Positions 34,263-43,607 are shown, numbered from the stretch's first letter. The stretch: DNA of 64,000 bases from Xanthobacter flavus (GCF_017875275.1 NZ_JAGGML010000001.1:3183001-3247000), one strand, 5' to 3'. Program-made: numbers and translations. The notes: a model not told the origin generated them from the letters alone.

Positions 34263-34601
34263 ATGGACATCTATGTGGAATCGCTCGACGGGCGCGGCGC
34301 CATCCCGCGCAATTGCGAGAGCCTCCAGTTCGAGGAGCCCTGGCAGGGCCGCGCGTTCGGCATGGCCCTCGCCCTTGCCGAGGCCAAGGCCTACCAGTGG
34401 GAGGACTTCCGCCAGAGCCTGATTGGCACCATCGGCACCTGGGACAAATCCCACGCACCCGATGACGAGACCTGGAACTACTACCAGCAGTGGCTGGCGG
34501 CGTTCGAGAAGCTCGCTCTGGCGCGCGGCCTCGTCAGCGCCGAGGAGCTCGATCGCAGGACGGAGGAATTCCTCCACCGGACCCGCGAAGAGGTGATCTG
34601 A
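34263..34601 (+). CDS. Nitrile hydratase accessory/activator protein
   Basis: A 112-residue protein resembling the N-terminal half of the beta subunit: LQFEEPWQGRAFGMALALAEAKAYQWEDFRQSLIGTIG and WNYYQQWLAAFEKLALARGLVSAEELDRRTEEFLHR. In cobalt-type systems such proteins (NhlE, P14K type) carry the alpha subunit and deliver cobalt by subunit swapping. The start is 13 bases after the alpha stop, with AAGGAG upstream. Its presence supports the cobalt assignment. Confidence 0.9.
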   Translation: MDIYVESLDGRGAIPRNCESLQFEEPWQGRAFGMALALAEAKAYQWEDFRQSLIGTIGTWDKSHAPDDETWNYYQQWLAAFEKLALARGLVSAEELDRRTEEFLHRTREEVI

Positions 34602-34728
34602 GCCGGGCGTCGGGCCGCATCGAGACCCGCCGCCACGACAGCAAGCATCGCCGTCTCTTGCCACCGGCGCGCCACCCGTGCGCCGGAACGGGAGAGGCTT
34701 GTCTCACCGCCTCAGCGGAGGCTTCGAC

Positions 34729-35250
34729 ATGATCATTTCCCTGGCCCTGAGCGTCGGCGTGCTGGGAGGCCTGTGCACCTGGCTGTTCCTGTCCACGCAG
34801 GCGTTCCTCATCTGGGCGGCGTTCATCGCCTGGGCGTGCTTCTTCCACTCGGGCGGCAACGCCGCGGCGTTCCGGACCACCATCGTCTCGAACCTGTTCG
34901 GCGTTGCGGTGGCGTGGGCGACGGGGCTGGTCCTCGCCACCCTCGCGCCCGGGCCGGTGGTGGGCGCCGTCATCGTCGGGCTGTCCATCGCCCTCTACAT
35001 CCTCGCCGCCTACATCCCGGCCTTCTCCTCCATCCCGGCCGTGACCTATGGCTATGCCGCCACCTTCGCGTTCCTCACCCAGAACGCGGATGCCTTCACG
35101 CCGGCCGCGATGCTGTCCCTCTCGGGCCGCAACGCGCTTCTGCTGGTGCCCTTCTCCATGATCCTCGGCGCCTGCTTCGCCTACGCCTCCGCCTTGTGCG
35201 CGGCGCGCATTCAGCAGGCTCTTGCCCAGCCGGAGCGCAGCCCCGTCTGA
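34729..35250 (+). CDS. DUF1097-family inner membrane protein
   Basis: A 173-residue protein with about five hydrophobic helices, from LALSVGVLGGLCTWLFL to LLLVPFSMILGACFAYASAL. FIAWACFFHSGGNAAAF resembles the conserved loop of DUF1097 proteins. ATG 34729 follows a GCGGAGGC ribosome site. The function of the family is not established. Its place between the nitrile hydratase accessory gene and a metal permease gene on the same strand suggests a role in uptake of substrate or metal, but this is inference. Confidence 0.75.
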   Translation: MIISLALSVGVLGGLCTWLFLSTQAFLIWAAFIAWACFFHSGGNAAAFRTTIVSNLFGVAVAWATGLVLATLAPGPVVGAVIVGLSIALYILAAYIPAFSSIPAVTYGYAATFAFLTQNADAFTPAAMLSLSGRNALLLVPFSMILGACFAYASALCAARIQQALAQPERSPV

Positions 35251-35294
35251 GACCCGTCCCCCCTTCCAACCCATCCAGAGCAAGGAAGAACATC

Positions 35295-35918
35295 ATGTCC
35301 CGTTTCGTCAGCAGGATCGCGCTCCTGTCCCTCCTTCCCCTCCTCGCAGCCACCAACGCCGAGGCGCACCACGCCATGGGCGGGCGGCTGCCCGCGACCT
35401 TCGGCGAAGGCTTCATCTCCGGCCTCGCCCATCCGGTGATCGGGCTCGACCATCTGGGCTTCATCGTCGCCGCCGGCCTGATCGCCGGGGTGATGGGGCT
35501 CGGCGCCTTCGTGCCGGTCGCCTTCGTGGTGGCCTCCATCGCCGGCGTCATGCTGCACGTGCAGCTCGTGAACCTGCCGTTCGCCGAGACGGTGATCGCG
35601 CTGAGCGTGGTGGCCATCGGCGGCATGCTCGCCGCCGGCCGGGAAAAGCCCATGCGCGGAGTGTGGATCGGCCTGTTCGCCATCGCCGGCCTGTTCCACG
35701 GTTACGCCTACGGTGAGTCCATCGTCGGCGCCGAGCCGACCCAGCTCGTCGCCTATCTCGCCGGCCTCGCGGTGGTGCAGTCGGTGATCGGCGCGGGTGT
35801 CGCCCTCGTCGCGTCGGGCCGCGCCTGGACCCCCACGTCCCTGGCTCCGCGCCTTGCCGGCGCCGCCGCCTTCGGCATCGGCCTGTCGGCGGTGGCGACG
35901 CAGCTGATCCCGGGCTGA
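35295..35918 (+). CDS. hupE: HupE/UreJ-family metal permease
   Basis: A 207-residue membrane protein with signal-like N-terminus ending NAEAHHAMGG and the HupE/UreJ signature SGLAHPVIGLDHLGFIVAAGLI plus FAIAGLFHGYAYGES. Conserved histidines in both motifs are thought to bind the ion. HupE/UreJ proteins are known or predicted nickel (and cobalt) permeases, usually beside hydrogenase or urease. Neither is here; the nitrile hydratase operon is cobalt type, so this is a probable cobalt importer. AAGGA precedes the ATG. Confidence 0.9.
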   Translation: MSRFVSRIALLSLLPLLAATNAEAHHAMGGRLPATFGEGFISGLAHPVIGLDHLGFIVAAGLIAGVMGLGAFVPVAFVVASIAGVMLHVQLVNLPFAETVIALSVVAIGGMLAAGREKPMRGVWIGLFAIAGLFHGYAYGESIVGAEPTQLVAYLAGLAVVQSVIGAGVALVASGRAWTPTSLAPRLAGAAAFGIGLSAVATQLIPG

Positions 35919-36052
35919 ACGGTCGGAAGCCGGCGCCCGTCGGGGTGCCGGCTTCAGACCTTTCTCTATTGCTTAGGTCAACAACGCTTGATTTTGCCCG
36001 TCCCGCATCTGGTGTAGGTTCGCGCACCAGCAAGCCAGCCCCGAGGCTTCAG

Positions 36053-36952
36053 ATGACGGCCCGACTCGACACGGCGGGACCCGGTGCAATCACCCGGCGC
36101 GACAGCCTCGGCTGTTCCGTCGCGGCGCTCGAAGATCAGAAGGAACTGGTCGGCACCGGCTTCGTCGTTTACCGCAAGCAGCACGAAGGCTCGGCAGTGA
36201 GCCGTGTCGAGACCCCGCCGAGCGGCCGGGGCCTGTTGCTGGGCGTCGCGCTCTCGGCCGGACACCGCCGCCGCATCTTCGCCGATGGTGCGACGGCGGC
36301 CTATGATTTCGAGCCGGACAGCTGCTACGTCCGCTCCTTCTCGGATACCTATCGCGCGGACATCGAGACCGGGTTCGACTTCTTCCTGCTGGAGGTCTCC
36401 CACGCGGCGCTGCACCAGACATTCACCGAGATGGGGCTGCCGCTTGCGGAGTGCCTCTCCTGCACGCCCGGCACCCGCGACCCGGTGCTGGCGAGCCTGT
36501 CTCGCGCGCTGCTGCCCATGCTGGATGCGCCCGATCGGCAGGTGCCGCTGTTTCTCGACCAGGTGGTTTCCGCCATCCAGACCCATGTCGCGACGCGCTA
36601 TCACGGCGCCGCCGTCCGCACGCCAGGTGGTCTCTCGCCGCGCCAGTTTTCGATCGCCAAGGAACGGCTCGCCGCCGGACTGGACGGCAACGTGCTCATC
36701 GCCGACATCGCCGCGGCCTGTGGCGTCTCGCGCGGCCATTTCATTAAGTGCTTCAGGGATGAAACAGGGCTGACGCCCTACCAGTGGCTGCTCCACCTGA
36801 AGGTGGAGCGCGCGCGCGACCTCATCGTGAGCTCCCGCCTGCCGCTGGCGGACATCGCCATCACCTGCGGATTTTCCGACCAGAGTCACATGACGCGCAC
36901 CTTCTCGCGCCTCACCGGATCGGCGCCCGGCCTGTGGCGGCGCGGGCATTGA
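36053..36952 (+). CDS. AraC-family transcriptional regulator
   Basis: A 299-residue regulator with an N-terminal cupin-like region and a C-terminal double helix-turn-helix: IADIAAACGVSRGHFIKCFRDETGLTPYQWLLHLKVERARDL and PLADIAITCGFSDQSHMTRTFSRLTGSAPGLWRR. ATG 36053 is used; the frame is open about 36 codons further upstream. It stands alone after the hupE gene, with 134 bases between. Target not evident; the downstream operon at 37.6 kb is a candidate. Confidence 0.92.
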   Translation: MTARLDTAGPGAITRRDSLGCSVAALEDQKELVGTGFVVYRKQHEGSAVSRVETPPSGRGLLLGVALSAGHRRRIFADGATAAYDFEPDSCYVRSFSDTYRADIETGFDFFLLEVSHAALHQTFTEMGLPLAECLSCTPGTRDPVLASLSRALLPMLDAPDRQVPLFLDQVVSAIQTHVATRYHGAAVRTPGGLSPRQFSIAKERLAAGLDGNVLIADIAAACGVSRGHFIKCFRDETGLTPYQWLLHLKVERARDLIVSSRLPLADIAITCGFSDQSHMTRTFSRLTGSAPGLWRRGH

Positions 36953-37143
36953 GCGAGCGGGGTCTCTTTCGGGAAATCCCATCGTTCAAGGATGCGGGCT
37001 TTTCGGCAAGACGGGCTCGAACTGCACCGCCATAGTCCGCCCCATCAGACCCGCTTCGGGCTTCCGGCAAGGGATCGAACCGATGGGAACTGCCTCGTTC
37101 AAGTTCGCCACATGCTGCGGTCTACCCCCAGAGGTGGGCGCCG

Positions 37144-37506
37144 TCAGCGCCCGCTAGCCAGTGCGCCCGCCGTGCCTTCGAGGTACAGCGCCGCTTCCGC
37201 CTGCGACAGAAGGAGGTCGATGGCGCGACCCGAGTCCGTCAGCCTGTATTCCACCTGACGGACCCGCCCCTCGATCTCCCGCCGCGTCACGTATCCCCCG
37301 GCTTCGAGCGCCTTGAGCCGGGCAGAGAGGACGCGTGCCGAAATCGGCCCCGGCAAGCTTCGCCGGAGCTGTCCGAACCGCAACGTGCCGTGGCGCGACA
37401 GTGCCGCGACCACATGAGCCATCCACTCCTGAGCGAAAAACTTCAGGAGGGGCTCGGCCATGCACGCCTTGTCTGCCTGAGGCTCGATCTTGTCTTGGGA
37501 ATTCAT
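37144..37506 (-). CDS. HxlR-family winged-helix regulator
   Basis: A 120-residue small DNA-binding protein. Segments FAQEWMAHVVAALSRHGTLRFGQLRRSLPGPISARVLSARLKALEAGGYVTRREIEGRVRQVEYRLTDSG follow the HxlR pattern. The common N-terminal redox cysteine is kept (KACMAEPLL). ATG 37506 is chosen because upstream residues in the open frame are unlike the family. It is divergent from the isochorismatase-family gene 88 bases away, which it probably controls, along with the following hydrolase genes, in response to an electrophile or quinone. Confidence 0.85.
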   Translation of the reverse strand: MNSQDKIEPQADKACMAEPLLKFFAQEWMAHVVAALSRHGTLRFGQLRRSLPGPISARVLSARLKALEAGGYVTRREIEGRVRQVEYRLTDSGRAIDLLLSQAEAALYLEGTAGALASGR

Positions 37507-37594
37507 GGATGTGCCCGGTATCCCGCCAGTAACTAATGGTCTCAGCACTTTTCGGGCGTTAGCTTCGCGCCCGCTCTCACACAGGAGATGAACC

Positions 37595-38248
37595 GTGCCC
37601 CACGCCGTCGCCGCCCCCGGCGGTATGCTCCTTTCCCCGAAGGACCATACGCTCATCATGATCGACTTCCAGTCGCAAATGTCGTTCGCGACCAAGTCCA
37701 TCGATGCCGTGAACCTGCGTAACAACGCGGCGCTGGTCGCCCGCGCCGCCGCCGGCTTCGGCGTGTCCACCATCCTCACCACGGTGGCGGAGAAGAGCTT
37801 CTCCGGCCCCATGTTCTCCGAGATCACCGAGGCATTCCCGGGCGAGAAACTGCTCGACCGCACCTCCATGAACACCTGGGAGGATGAAGCCGTCATCGCC
37901 CGGGTCAACGAGATCGGCAAGGGCCGCATCGTGCTCTCCGGCCTGTGGACCGGCGTGTGCATCGTCGGCCCGGCCTTGTCGGCCATCGAGCAGGGCTTCG
38001 AGGTCTATGTGATCGCCGACGCCTGCGGCGACGTCTCCGACGAGGCGCATGAGCGCGCCATGCAGCGGATGATCCAGGCCGGCGCCCGGCCCATGACGTC
38101 CCTGCAATATCTGCTGGAGCTTCAGCGCGACTGGGCCCGCACCGCGACCTACGACATGACCACCGGCATCGCCAAGACCTACGGTGGCGCCTACGGCCTC
38201 GGCATCATCTACGCCAAGACCATGTTCGGCGCGTCCGAAGGCCACTGA
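37595..38248 (+). CDS. Isochorismatase-family cysteine hydrolase (YcaC-like)
   Basis: A 217-residue hydrolase with a GTG start at 37595 and AGGAGA upstream; the ATG at 37625 region is an alternative. Catalytic triad positions of the family are visible: Asp in [10 protein letters not shown], Lys in [10 protein letters not shown] or nearby, and Cys in [14 protein letters not shown]. YcaC-type proteins hydrolyse unknown small amides or esters. It leads an HxlR-linked set with a perhydrolase-like enzyme 11 bases downstream. Confidence 0.88.
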   Translation: MPHAVAAPGGMLLSPKDHTLIMIDFQSQMSFATKSIDAVNLRNNAALVARAAAGFGVSTILTTVAEKSFSGPMFSEITEAFPGEKLLDRTSMNTWEDEAVIARVNEIGKGRIVLSGLWTGVCIVGPALSAIEQGFEVYVIADACGDVSDEAHERAMQRMIQAGARPMTSLQYLLELQRDWARTATYDMTTGIAKTYGGAYGLGIIYAKTMFGASEGH

Positions 38249-38259
38249 GGTTCATCACC

Positions 38260-39285
38260 ATGACCGAGCATGACCAGCCGGGCGGCGCGCGCCTCCCGGA
38301 ACAGGACCTCCTTGTCTCTTCGCTCCTCTCGCGCCGGACCGTGCTCGGCGCGGGTGCCACCGCGGCGCTCGCAGCCGCCTTCGGCCTCGACTTTCCCGCC
38401 GCGGCCTTCGCAGCCTCCACCCCCGCAGTCTCCACCTCCCACGGAGTTCAACCCATGCCCAGCGTGACCACCAAGGACGGCGTCGAGATCTTCTACAAGG
38501 ACTGGGGTCCGAAGACCGCCCAGCCCATCGTCTTCCACCATGGCTGGCCCCTGTCCTCGGACGACTGGGACGCGCAGCTCCTGTTCTTCGTGAACAACGG
38601 CTATCGCGTGGTCGCCCACGACCGCCGCGGCCATGGCCGCTCCACCCAGGTGAGCGACGGCCACGACATGGATCATTACGCCGCCGACGCCGCGGCCGTG
38701 ATGGACCATCTCGACCTGAAGAACGCCGTGCACATCGGCCATTCCACCGGCGGCGGCGAGGCGCTGCACTACACCGTGAAGCACGGCAAGGGGCGGGTCG
38801 CCAAGCTGGTGCTCATCGGCGCCGTGCCGCCCATCATGCTGAAGACCGAGTCCAATCCCGGCGGCCTGCCCATGGAGGTCTTCGACGGCTTCCGCAAGGC
38901 GCTCGCCGCCAACCGCGCCCAGTTCTTCCTCGACGTGCCCACCGGCCCGTTCTACGGCTTCAACCGTCCGGGCGCGCAGGTCTCCCAGGGCGCCATCTGG
39001 AACTGGTGGCGTCAGGGCATGACCGGCGGCGCCAAGGCCCACTATGATGGCATCAAGGCCTTCTCCGAGACCGACTTCACCGCCGATCTCAAGGCCTGCG
39101 AGGTGCCCACCCTCGTGATGCATGGCGATGACGACCAGATTGTCCCCATCGCCGACAGCGCGCTCCTCTCCGCGAAGCTCCTGAAGCACGGCACGCTCAA
39201 GGTCTATGCCGGCTATCCGCACGGCATGTGCACCACCCATGCGGACGTGATCAACGCCGACCTCCTCGCCTTCATCAAGGCGTGA
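38260..39285 (+). CDS. Tat-exported alpha/beta hydrolase, non-heme chloroperoxidase-like
   Basis: A 341-residue protein with an N-terminal twin-arginine signal ([19 protein letters not shown]; cleavage near AFAAST) followed by a 280-residue alpha/beta hydrolase: [26 protein letters not shown], catalytic Ser in [12 protein letters not shown], Asp in [10 protein letters not shown], His in [11 protein letters not shown]. This pattern is that of cofactor-free haloperoxidases/perhydrolases. The Tat signal places it in the periplasm, which is less common for the family. It may act on esters or generate peracids. Confidence 0.92.
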   Translation: MTEHDQPGGARLPEQDLLVSSLLSRRTVLGAGATAALAAAFGLDFPAAAFAASTPAVSTSHGVQPMPSVTTKDGVEIFYKDWGPKTAQPIVFHHGWPLSSDDWDAQLLFFVNNGYRVVAHDRRGHGRSTQVSDGHDMDHYAADAAAVMDHLDLKNAVHIGHSTGGGEALHYTVKHGKGRVAKLVLIGAVPPIMLKTESNPGGLPMEVFDGFRKALAANRAQFFLDVPTGPFYGFNRPGAQVSQGAIWNWWRQGMTGGAKAHYDGIKAFSETDFTADLKACEVPTLVMHGDDDQIVPIADSALLSAKLLKHGTLKVYAGYPHGMCTTHADVINADLLAFIKA

Positions 39286-39344
39286 CCCCATCCGGCGCCG
39301 GCCTCCCCCCGGCCGGCGCCGGTTCCTGCATTTGCGGAGGGCGC

Positions 39345-39632
39345 ATGAAGCTCTATCTCGCCTCGCTTGGCGCGGGCCTCCTGGTCGGCATCGTCTACAG
39401 CCTCATCAACGTGCGCTCCCCGGCACCGCCGGTGGTGGCGCTGCTGGGGCTGCTCGGCATCCTCGTGGGCGAGCAGATCCTGCCCGTCGCCCGCCATCTG
39501 ATGAACGGCGATGGCCTCGCCCGCGCCATCGGCCTCGCCGACTGCAAGGACCACGTGCTCGGCCAACTGCCGGGCCGGCGGGACGCGGCCGAGCCGAGCG
39601 CCCCGGGCGATACAAACCCTCCGAAATCCTGA
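39345..39632 (+). CDS. XapX-domain membrane protein
   Basis: A 95-residue protein: YLASLGAGLLVGIVYSLINVRSPAPPVVALLGLLGILVGEQILPVARHL is the XapX domain, two hydrophobic helices with a conserved VRSPAPP linker. GGAGG lies just before the ATG. XapX proteins are small membrane proteins of unknown function often found beside amidohydrolase and isochorismatase-type genes, as here. Confidence 0.88.
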   Translation: MKLYLASLGAGLLVGIVYSLINVRSPAPPVVALLGLLGILVGEQILPVARHLMNGDGLARAIGLADCKDHVLGQLPGRRDAAEPSAPGDTNPPKS

Positions 39633-39668
39633 GCTTTCCTGACGCCCCGCACACAGAAGGCGCGCACC

Positions 39669-41534
39669 ATGAGCGAGATCGCCGACCTCATCCTGTTCAA
39701 CGGGAAGATGACCACCCTCGACCGCACCAATCCCACGGCGGAGGCGGTGGCGGTGCGCGGCGGCGTGATCGTTTTCGCCGGTCCCACCAACGACGCCATG
39801 CGGCTCGCCGGGACGACGACGAAGATCATCGATGTGGGTGGCCGGCGGGTGATCCCCGGCCTGATCGACAGCCACATGCACATCATCCGCGGCGGGCTGA
39901 ACTACAATATGGAGCTGCGCTGGGACGGCGTGCGCTCGCTCGCCGACGCCATGGAGATGCTGAAGCGGCAGGTGGCCGTCACGCCCGCCCCGCAATGGGT
40001 GCGCGTGGTGGGCGGTTTCACCGAGCATCAGTTCGCCGAAAAGCGCCTGCCGACGCTGGAGGAGATCAACGCCGTCTCTCCGGACACGCCGGTCTTCATC
40101 CTGCACCTCTACGACCGCGCCTTGCTCAATGCGGCGGCGCTGCGCGTGGTGGGCTACACCAAGGAGACGCCCGATCCGCCCGCCGGCGAGATCGTCCGCG
40201 ACGCCAACGGCAATCCCACCGGGCTCCTGGTGGCCAAGCCCAACGCCACCATCCTCTATGCGACGCTGGCCAGGGGGCCGAAGCTGCCGCCCGAATACCA
40301 GAAGAATTCCACCCGCCACTTCATGCGCGAGGTGAACCGCCTCGGCGTCACCTCGGTGATCGATGCGGGCGGCGGTTTCCAGAATTATCCGGAAGACTAT
40401 TCCGTCATCGAGGCCCTGCATCGGGAGGGAAACCTTACCGTGCGCATCGCCTACAACCTCTTCACCCAGAAGCCGAAGGCGGAGCTGGCCGATTTCGCCG
40501 GCTGGTCCAAGTCCGTCACGCCGGGGCAGGGCGACGACCTCTATCGCCACAATGGCGCGGGCGAGATGCTGGTCTATTCCGCCGCCGATTTCGAGGACTT
40601 CCAGGTGGCGCGGCCGGACCTTCCCGGCGCCATGGAGGGCGACCTCGAGCCGGTGGTGAGGCTGCTGGCCGAAAACCGCTGGCCGTTCCGCCTGCACGCC
40701 ACCTATGACGAGACCATCTCGCGCGCCCTCGACGTGTTCGAGAAGGTGGATTCCGACGTGCCGCTCAAGGGCCTCAACTGGTTCTTCGATCATGCGGAGA
40801 CCATCACCGACCGCAACATCGACCGCATCGCGGCGCTGGGCGGCGGCATCGCCGTGCAGCATCGCATGGCCTTTCAGGGCGAATATTTCGTCGACCGCTA
40901 CGGCGCGAAGGCGGCCGAGCGCACGCCCCCGATCCGCCGCATGATGGAGGCCGGCATTCCGGTGGGTGCGGGCACGGATGCCACCCGCGTCGCCTCCTAC
41001 AATCCGTGGGTCTCGCTGTCCTGGCTCGTGACGGGCCGCACGCTCGGCGGGCTCTCCCTCTACCCGCCGGCGAACCGGCTGGACCGGGAGGATGCGCTGC
41101 GGCTGTGGACCGAGGCCAACACCTGGTTCTCCAGCGAGCCCGGCAAGAAGGGCCAGATCAAGGACGGCCAGCTCGCCGATCTGGTGGTGCTGTCGGATGA
41201 TTACTTCTCGGTGTCCGAGGACCGCATTCAGGACATCACCTCGGTCCTCACCCTGCTCGGCGGCAAGGCGGTGCATGGGGATGGCGCGTTCCGCGACCTC
41301 GCCCCGCCGCTGCCGCCGGCCATGCCGGACTGGTCGCCGGTGCGCACCTTCGGCGGCTATCAGCCGCGCAAGGCGGACAGCGCGCAGAAATACGCCTTCG
41401 CCGCAGCCTGTGGCTGCGCCAAGGCCTGCGGCGTCCATGGCCACGCCCATGCCGGGGCGTGGGGGGCGAACGTGCCGGTGGGCGATCAGCAGGGCTTCTT
41501 CGGTGCGCTGGGTTGCGCCTGCTGGGCGTTCTGA
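39669..41534 (+). CDS. YtcJ-like metal-dependent amidohydrolase
   Basis: A 621-residue amidohydrolase. LILFNGKMTTLD and VIPGLIDSHMHIIRGG contain the first metal ligands; WFFDHAETI and GAGTDATRVASYNPW supply the later His and Asp. It belongs to the group of N-substituted formamide deformylases and related enzymes. The end is odd: after the usual barrel about 50 extra residues include CGCAKACG, VHGHAHAG and LGCACWAF, a Cys/His cluster that could bind metal. It follows the XapX gene by 36 bases and precedes DoxX by 3. Confidence 0.9.
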   Translation: MSEIADLILFNGKMTTLDRTNPTAEAVAVRGGVIVFAGPTNDAMRLAGTTTKIIDVGGRRVIPGLIDSHMHIIRGGLNYNMELRWDGVRSLADAMEMLKRQVAVTPAPQWVRVVGGFTEHQFAEKRLPTLEEINAVSPDTPVFILHLYDRALLNAAALRVVGYTKETPDPPAGEIVRDANGNPTGLLVAKPNATILYATLARGPKLPPEYQKNSTRHFMREVNRLGVTSVIDAGGGFQNYPEDYSVIEALHREGNLTVRIAYNLFTQKPKAELADFAGWSKSVTPGQGDDLYRHNGAGEMLVYSAADFEDFQVARPDLPGAMEGDLEPVVRLLAENRWPFRLHATYDETISRALDVFEKVDSDVPLKGLNWFFDHAETITDRNIDRIAALGGGIAVQHRMAFQGEYFVDRYGAKAAERTPPIRRMMEAGIPVGAGTDATRVASYNPWVSLSWLVTGRTLGGLSLYPPANRLDREDALRLWTEANTWFSSEPGKKGQIKDGQLADLVVLSDDYFSVSEDRIQDITSVLTLLGGKAVHGDGAFRDLAPPLPPAMPDWSPVRTFGGYQPRKADSAQKYAFAAACGCAKACGVHGHAHAGAWGANVPVGDQQGFFGALGCACWAF

Positions 41535-41537
41535 GCG

Positions 41538-41975
41538 ATGGACCTTCCTGACCGCCTCGCACAGGCCGCCCGGCCGCTTCTGTCGCCACGGCCGGTGCGG
41601 GCGTTCGCGCTGCTCGCGCTGACCTCGGCGTATCTGCAGGGCGGCCTCACCAAGGCGCTGGATTTCTCCGGGGCCATGGCGGAGATGACCCATTTCGGCC
41701 TCGCCCCGGCGGCTCCGCTCGCCGCCGGGGTGATCGCGCTGGAGATCATCGCGCCGATCATGGTGCTCTCCGGTGTCATGCGCTGGGCCGGCGCGCTGGC
41801 GCTCGCCGCCTTCACCGTCGCGGCAAGCCTTCTCGCCAACCGCTTCTGGGGCATGGCGGGGGCGGAGCGCTTTGCCGCCGCCAACGCCTTCTTCGAGCAT
41901 GTCGGCCTCGCCGGAGCCTTCGTGCTGGTGGCGTGGTACGATCTGGCGGGGAAAGCGGAGGGACGGCGAGCATGA
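41538..41975 (+). CDS. DoxX-family membrane protein
   Basis: A 145-residue protein with four hydrophobic helices: LTSAYLQGGLTKALDF, AAGVIALEIIAPIMVLSG, AGALALAAFTVAASLLANRFW and NAFFEHVGLAGAFVLVAWYDL, the usual DoxX/DoxD plan. It probably takes part in membrane redox or quinone-linked detoxification. It overlaps the MFS gene by 4 bases. Confidence 0.85.
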   Translation: MDLPDRLAQAARPLLSPRPVRAFALLALTSAYLQGGLTKALDFSGAMAEMTHFGLAPAAPLAAGVIALEIIAPIMVLSGVMRWAGALALAAFTVAASLLANRFWGMAGAERFAAANAFFEHVGLAGAFVLVAWYDLAGKAEGRRA

Positions 41976-43588
41976 GCGAAAATCCCCCATCCCCCCAGTC
42001 TCCCCCCGCGGCCGCCCCCGGTGCCTTCGCCCCGCTGAAGCGGCCGGTCTTCGCCGTGTTGTGGGTGGCGACCGTGCTCGGCAATACCGGCAGCTTCATG
42101 CGTGACGTGGCGAGCGCGTGGATCGTCACGGATCTTTCCGCCTCGCCGGCGGCGGTGGCGACCATCCAGGCGGCGGCCCTGCTGCCGGTGTTCCTCCTCG
42201 CCATGCCGGCGGGCGTGCTCTCCGATATCCTCGACCGGCGGCGCTTTCTCATCGCCATCCAGGTCGGGCTGGCGGCGGTCAGCGCGGCCCTGATGGTGCT
42301 GTCGCTCACCGGGCTGATGACCGTTTCCTCGCTCATCGCGCTCACCTTCCTCGGCGGCATCGGCGCGGCGCTGATGGCACCCACCTGGCAGTCCATCGTG
42401 CCGGAGCTGGTGCCGCGCTCGGACCTGAAGAGCGCGGTGGCGCTCAACTCGCTGGGCATCAACATCTCCCGCTCCATCGGCCCGGCGCTGGGCGGCGTGC
42501 TGCTTGCCGCCTTCGGCGCGGCGGTGACCTATGGGGCGGACGTGGCGAGCTATGTCTTCGTCATCGCCGCCCTCGTCTGGTGGCGGCGTCCCGCGACCCC
42601 GCAGGACGAATTGGGCGAGCGTTTCCCCGGCGCGTTCCGGGCGGGGCTGCGCTATGCGCGGTCGAGCAAGGAGATGCATGTCGTGCTCCTGCGCTCGGCC
42701 TTCTTCTTCGCCTTCGCCAGCGCGGTCTGGGCGCTGTTGCCGCTGGTCGCGCGCGGGCTCTTGAAGGGGGATGCGGCCTATTACGGCCTGCTGCTCGGTG
42801 CCGTGGGCGTGGGCGCCATCGGCGGGGCGCTGCTGATGCCGCGGCTGCGTGGCCGCCTTTCGCCGGACGGCCTCATCCTTGCCGCCTCGCTCTTGACCGC
42901 CATCACGACGGTGGGGCTCGCCCTCGCGCCGCCGCGCTGGCTCGCGGTGCCCATCCTGCTTCTGATGGGCGGGGCGTGGATCACCGCCCTGACGACGCTG
43001 AACGCCACGGCCCAGGCCATCCTGCCCAACTGGGTGCGGGGCAGGGCGCTGGCGGTCTATCTCACCGTGTTCAACGGGGCGATGGCGGGCGGCAGCATCG
43101 CCTGGGGCCTCGTGGCGCAGGCGATGGGGGTTCAGGTCGCGCTCGTCGTGGCGGCCGGCGGCCTCGCGGTGGTGGGTCTCATCATGCACCGCGTGCCGCT
43201 GCCGGCGGGCGAGGCCGACCTGACGCCCTCCATGCACTGGCCCGAGCCGGCGCTGGCCGAACCCATCCCCAACGACCGGGGGCCGGTGCTGATCCTGATC
43301 GAGTATCGCGTCGCGCGGGCGGAGCGGGAGGCCTTCCTCAAAGCGCTGGAGCGGCTCTCCGCCGCCCGGCGCCGGGACGGGGCCTATGCCTGGGGCATCA
43401 GCGAGGATTCCGCCGATCCCGAGCAGATGCTGGAGTGGTTCATGGTGGAATCCTGGGCCGAGCATCGCCGCCAGCATCGCCGGGTGTCCCACGCCGATGC
43501 CGACGTGCAGGCCGAGGTGCTGTCCTTCCACACGGGCGCCGCGCCGCCTGTGGTCCGCCACTGGATCGGAGTCGATCGGCCGCTTTAG
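41972..43588 (+). CDS. MFS exporter, MFS_3 (EntS-like) type with C-terminal monooxygenase-like domain
   Basis: A 538-residue transporter. The first 410 residues form a twelve-helix major facilitator of the EntS/PF05977 group: VLWVATVLGNTGSFMRDVASAWIV, LAMPAGVLSDILDRRRFLI (loop 2-3 motif) and LVPRSDLKSAVALNSLGINISRSIGPALGG. The last ~100 residues (VLILIEYRVARAEREAFLKALERL to VRHWIGVDRPL) form a small ferredoxin-like domain like antibiotic-biosynthesis monooxygenases, found in this subgroup. It is probably the export pump of this detoxification operon. Confidence 0.9.
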   Translation: MSENPPSPQSPPAAAPGAFAPLKRPVFAVLWVATVLGNTGSFMRDVASAWIVTDLSASPAAVATIQAAALLPVFLLAMPAGVLSDILDRRRFLIAIQVGLAAVSAALMVLSLTGLMTVSSLIALTFLGGIGAALMAPTWQSIVPELVPRSDLKSAVALNSLGINISRSIGPALGGVLLAAFGAAVTYGADVASYVFVIAALVWWRRPATPQDELGERFPGAFRAGLRYARSSKEMHVVLLRSAFFFAFASAVWALLPLVARGLLKGDAAYYGLLLGAVGVGAIGGALLMPRLRGRLSPDGLILAASLLTAITTVGLALAPPRWLAVPILLLMGGAWITALTTLNATAQAILPNWVRGRALAVYLTVFNGAMAGGSIAWGLVAQAMGVQVALVVAAGGLAVVGLIMHRVPLPAGEADLTPSMHWPEPALAEPIPNDRGPVLILIEYRVARAEREAFLKALERLSAARRRDGAYAWGISEDSADPEQMLEWFMVESWAEHRRQHRRVSHADADVQAEVLSFHTGAAPPVVRHWIGVDRPL

Positions 43589-43607
43589 GTCGGATCGACG
43601 AGGCCCG

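Noticed and set aside
32887-34601. Thiocyanate hydrolase in place of nitrile hydratase
   Set aside because: Thiocyanate hydrolase has separate short alpha and beta subunits; here the beta subunit is a full-length single protein followed by an accessory protein, and amide genes are adjacent.
35251-35294. Cobalamin riboswitch ahead of the HupE permease
   Set aside because: The gap is only 44 bases and holds just a ribosome site; no B12-box was found upstream of the operon.
37060-37130. Possible tRNA or tmRNA fragment (GGGATCGAACC-like stretch)
   Set aside because: Only a short T-arm-like stretch is seen; no acceptor stem or full cloverleaf could be drawn on either strand.
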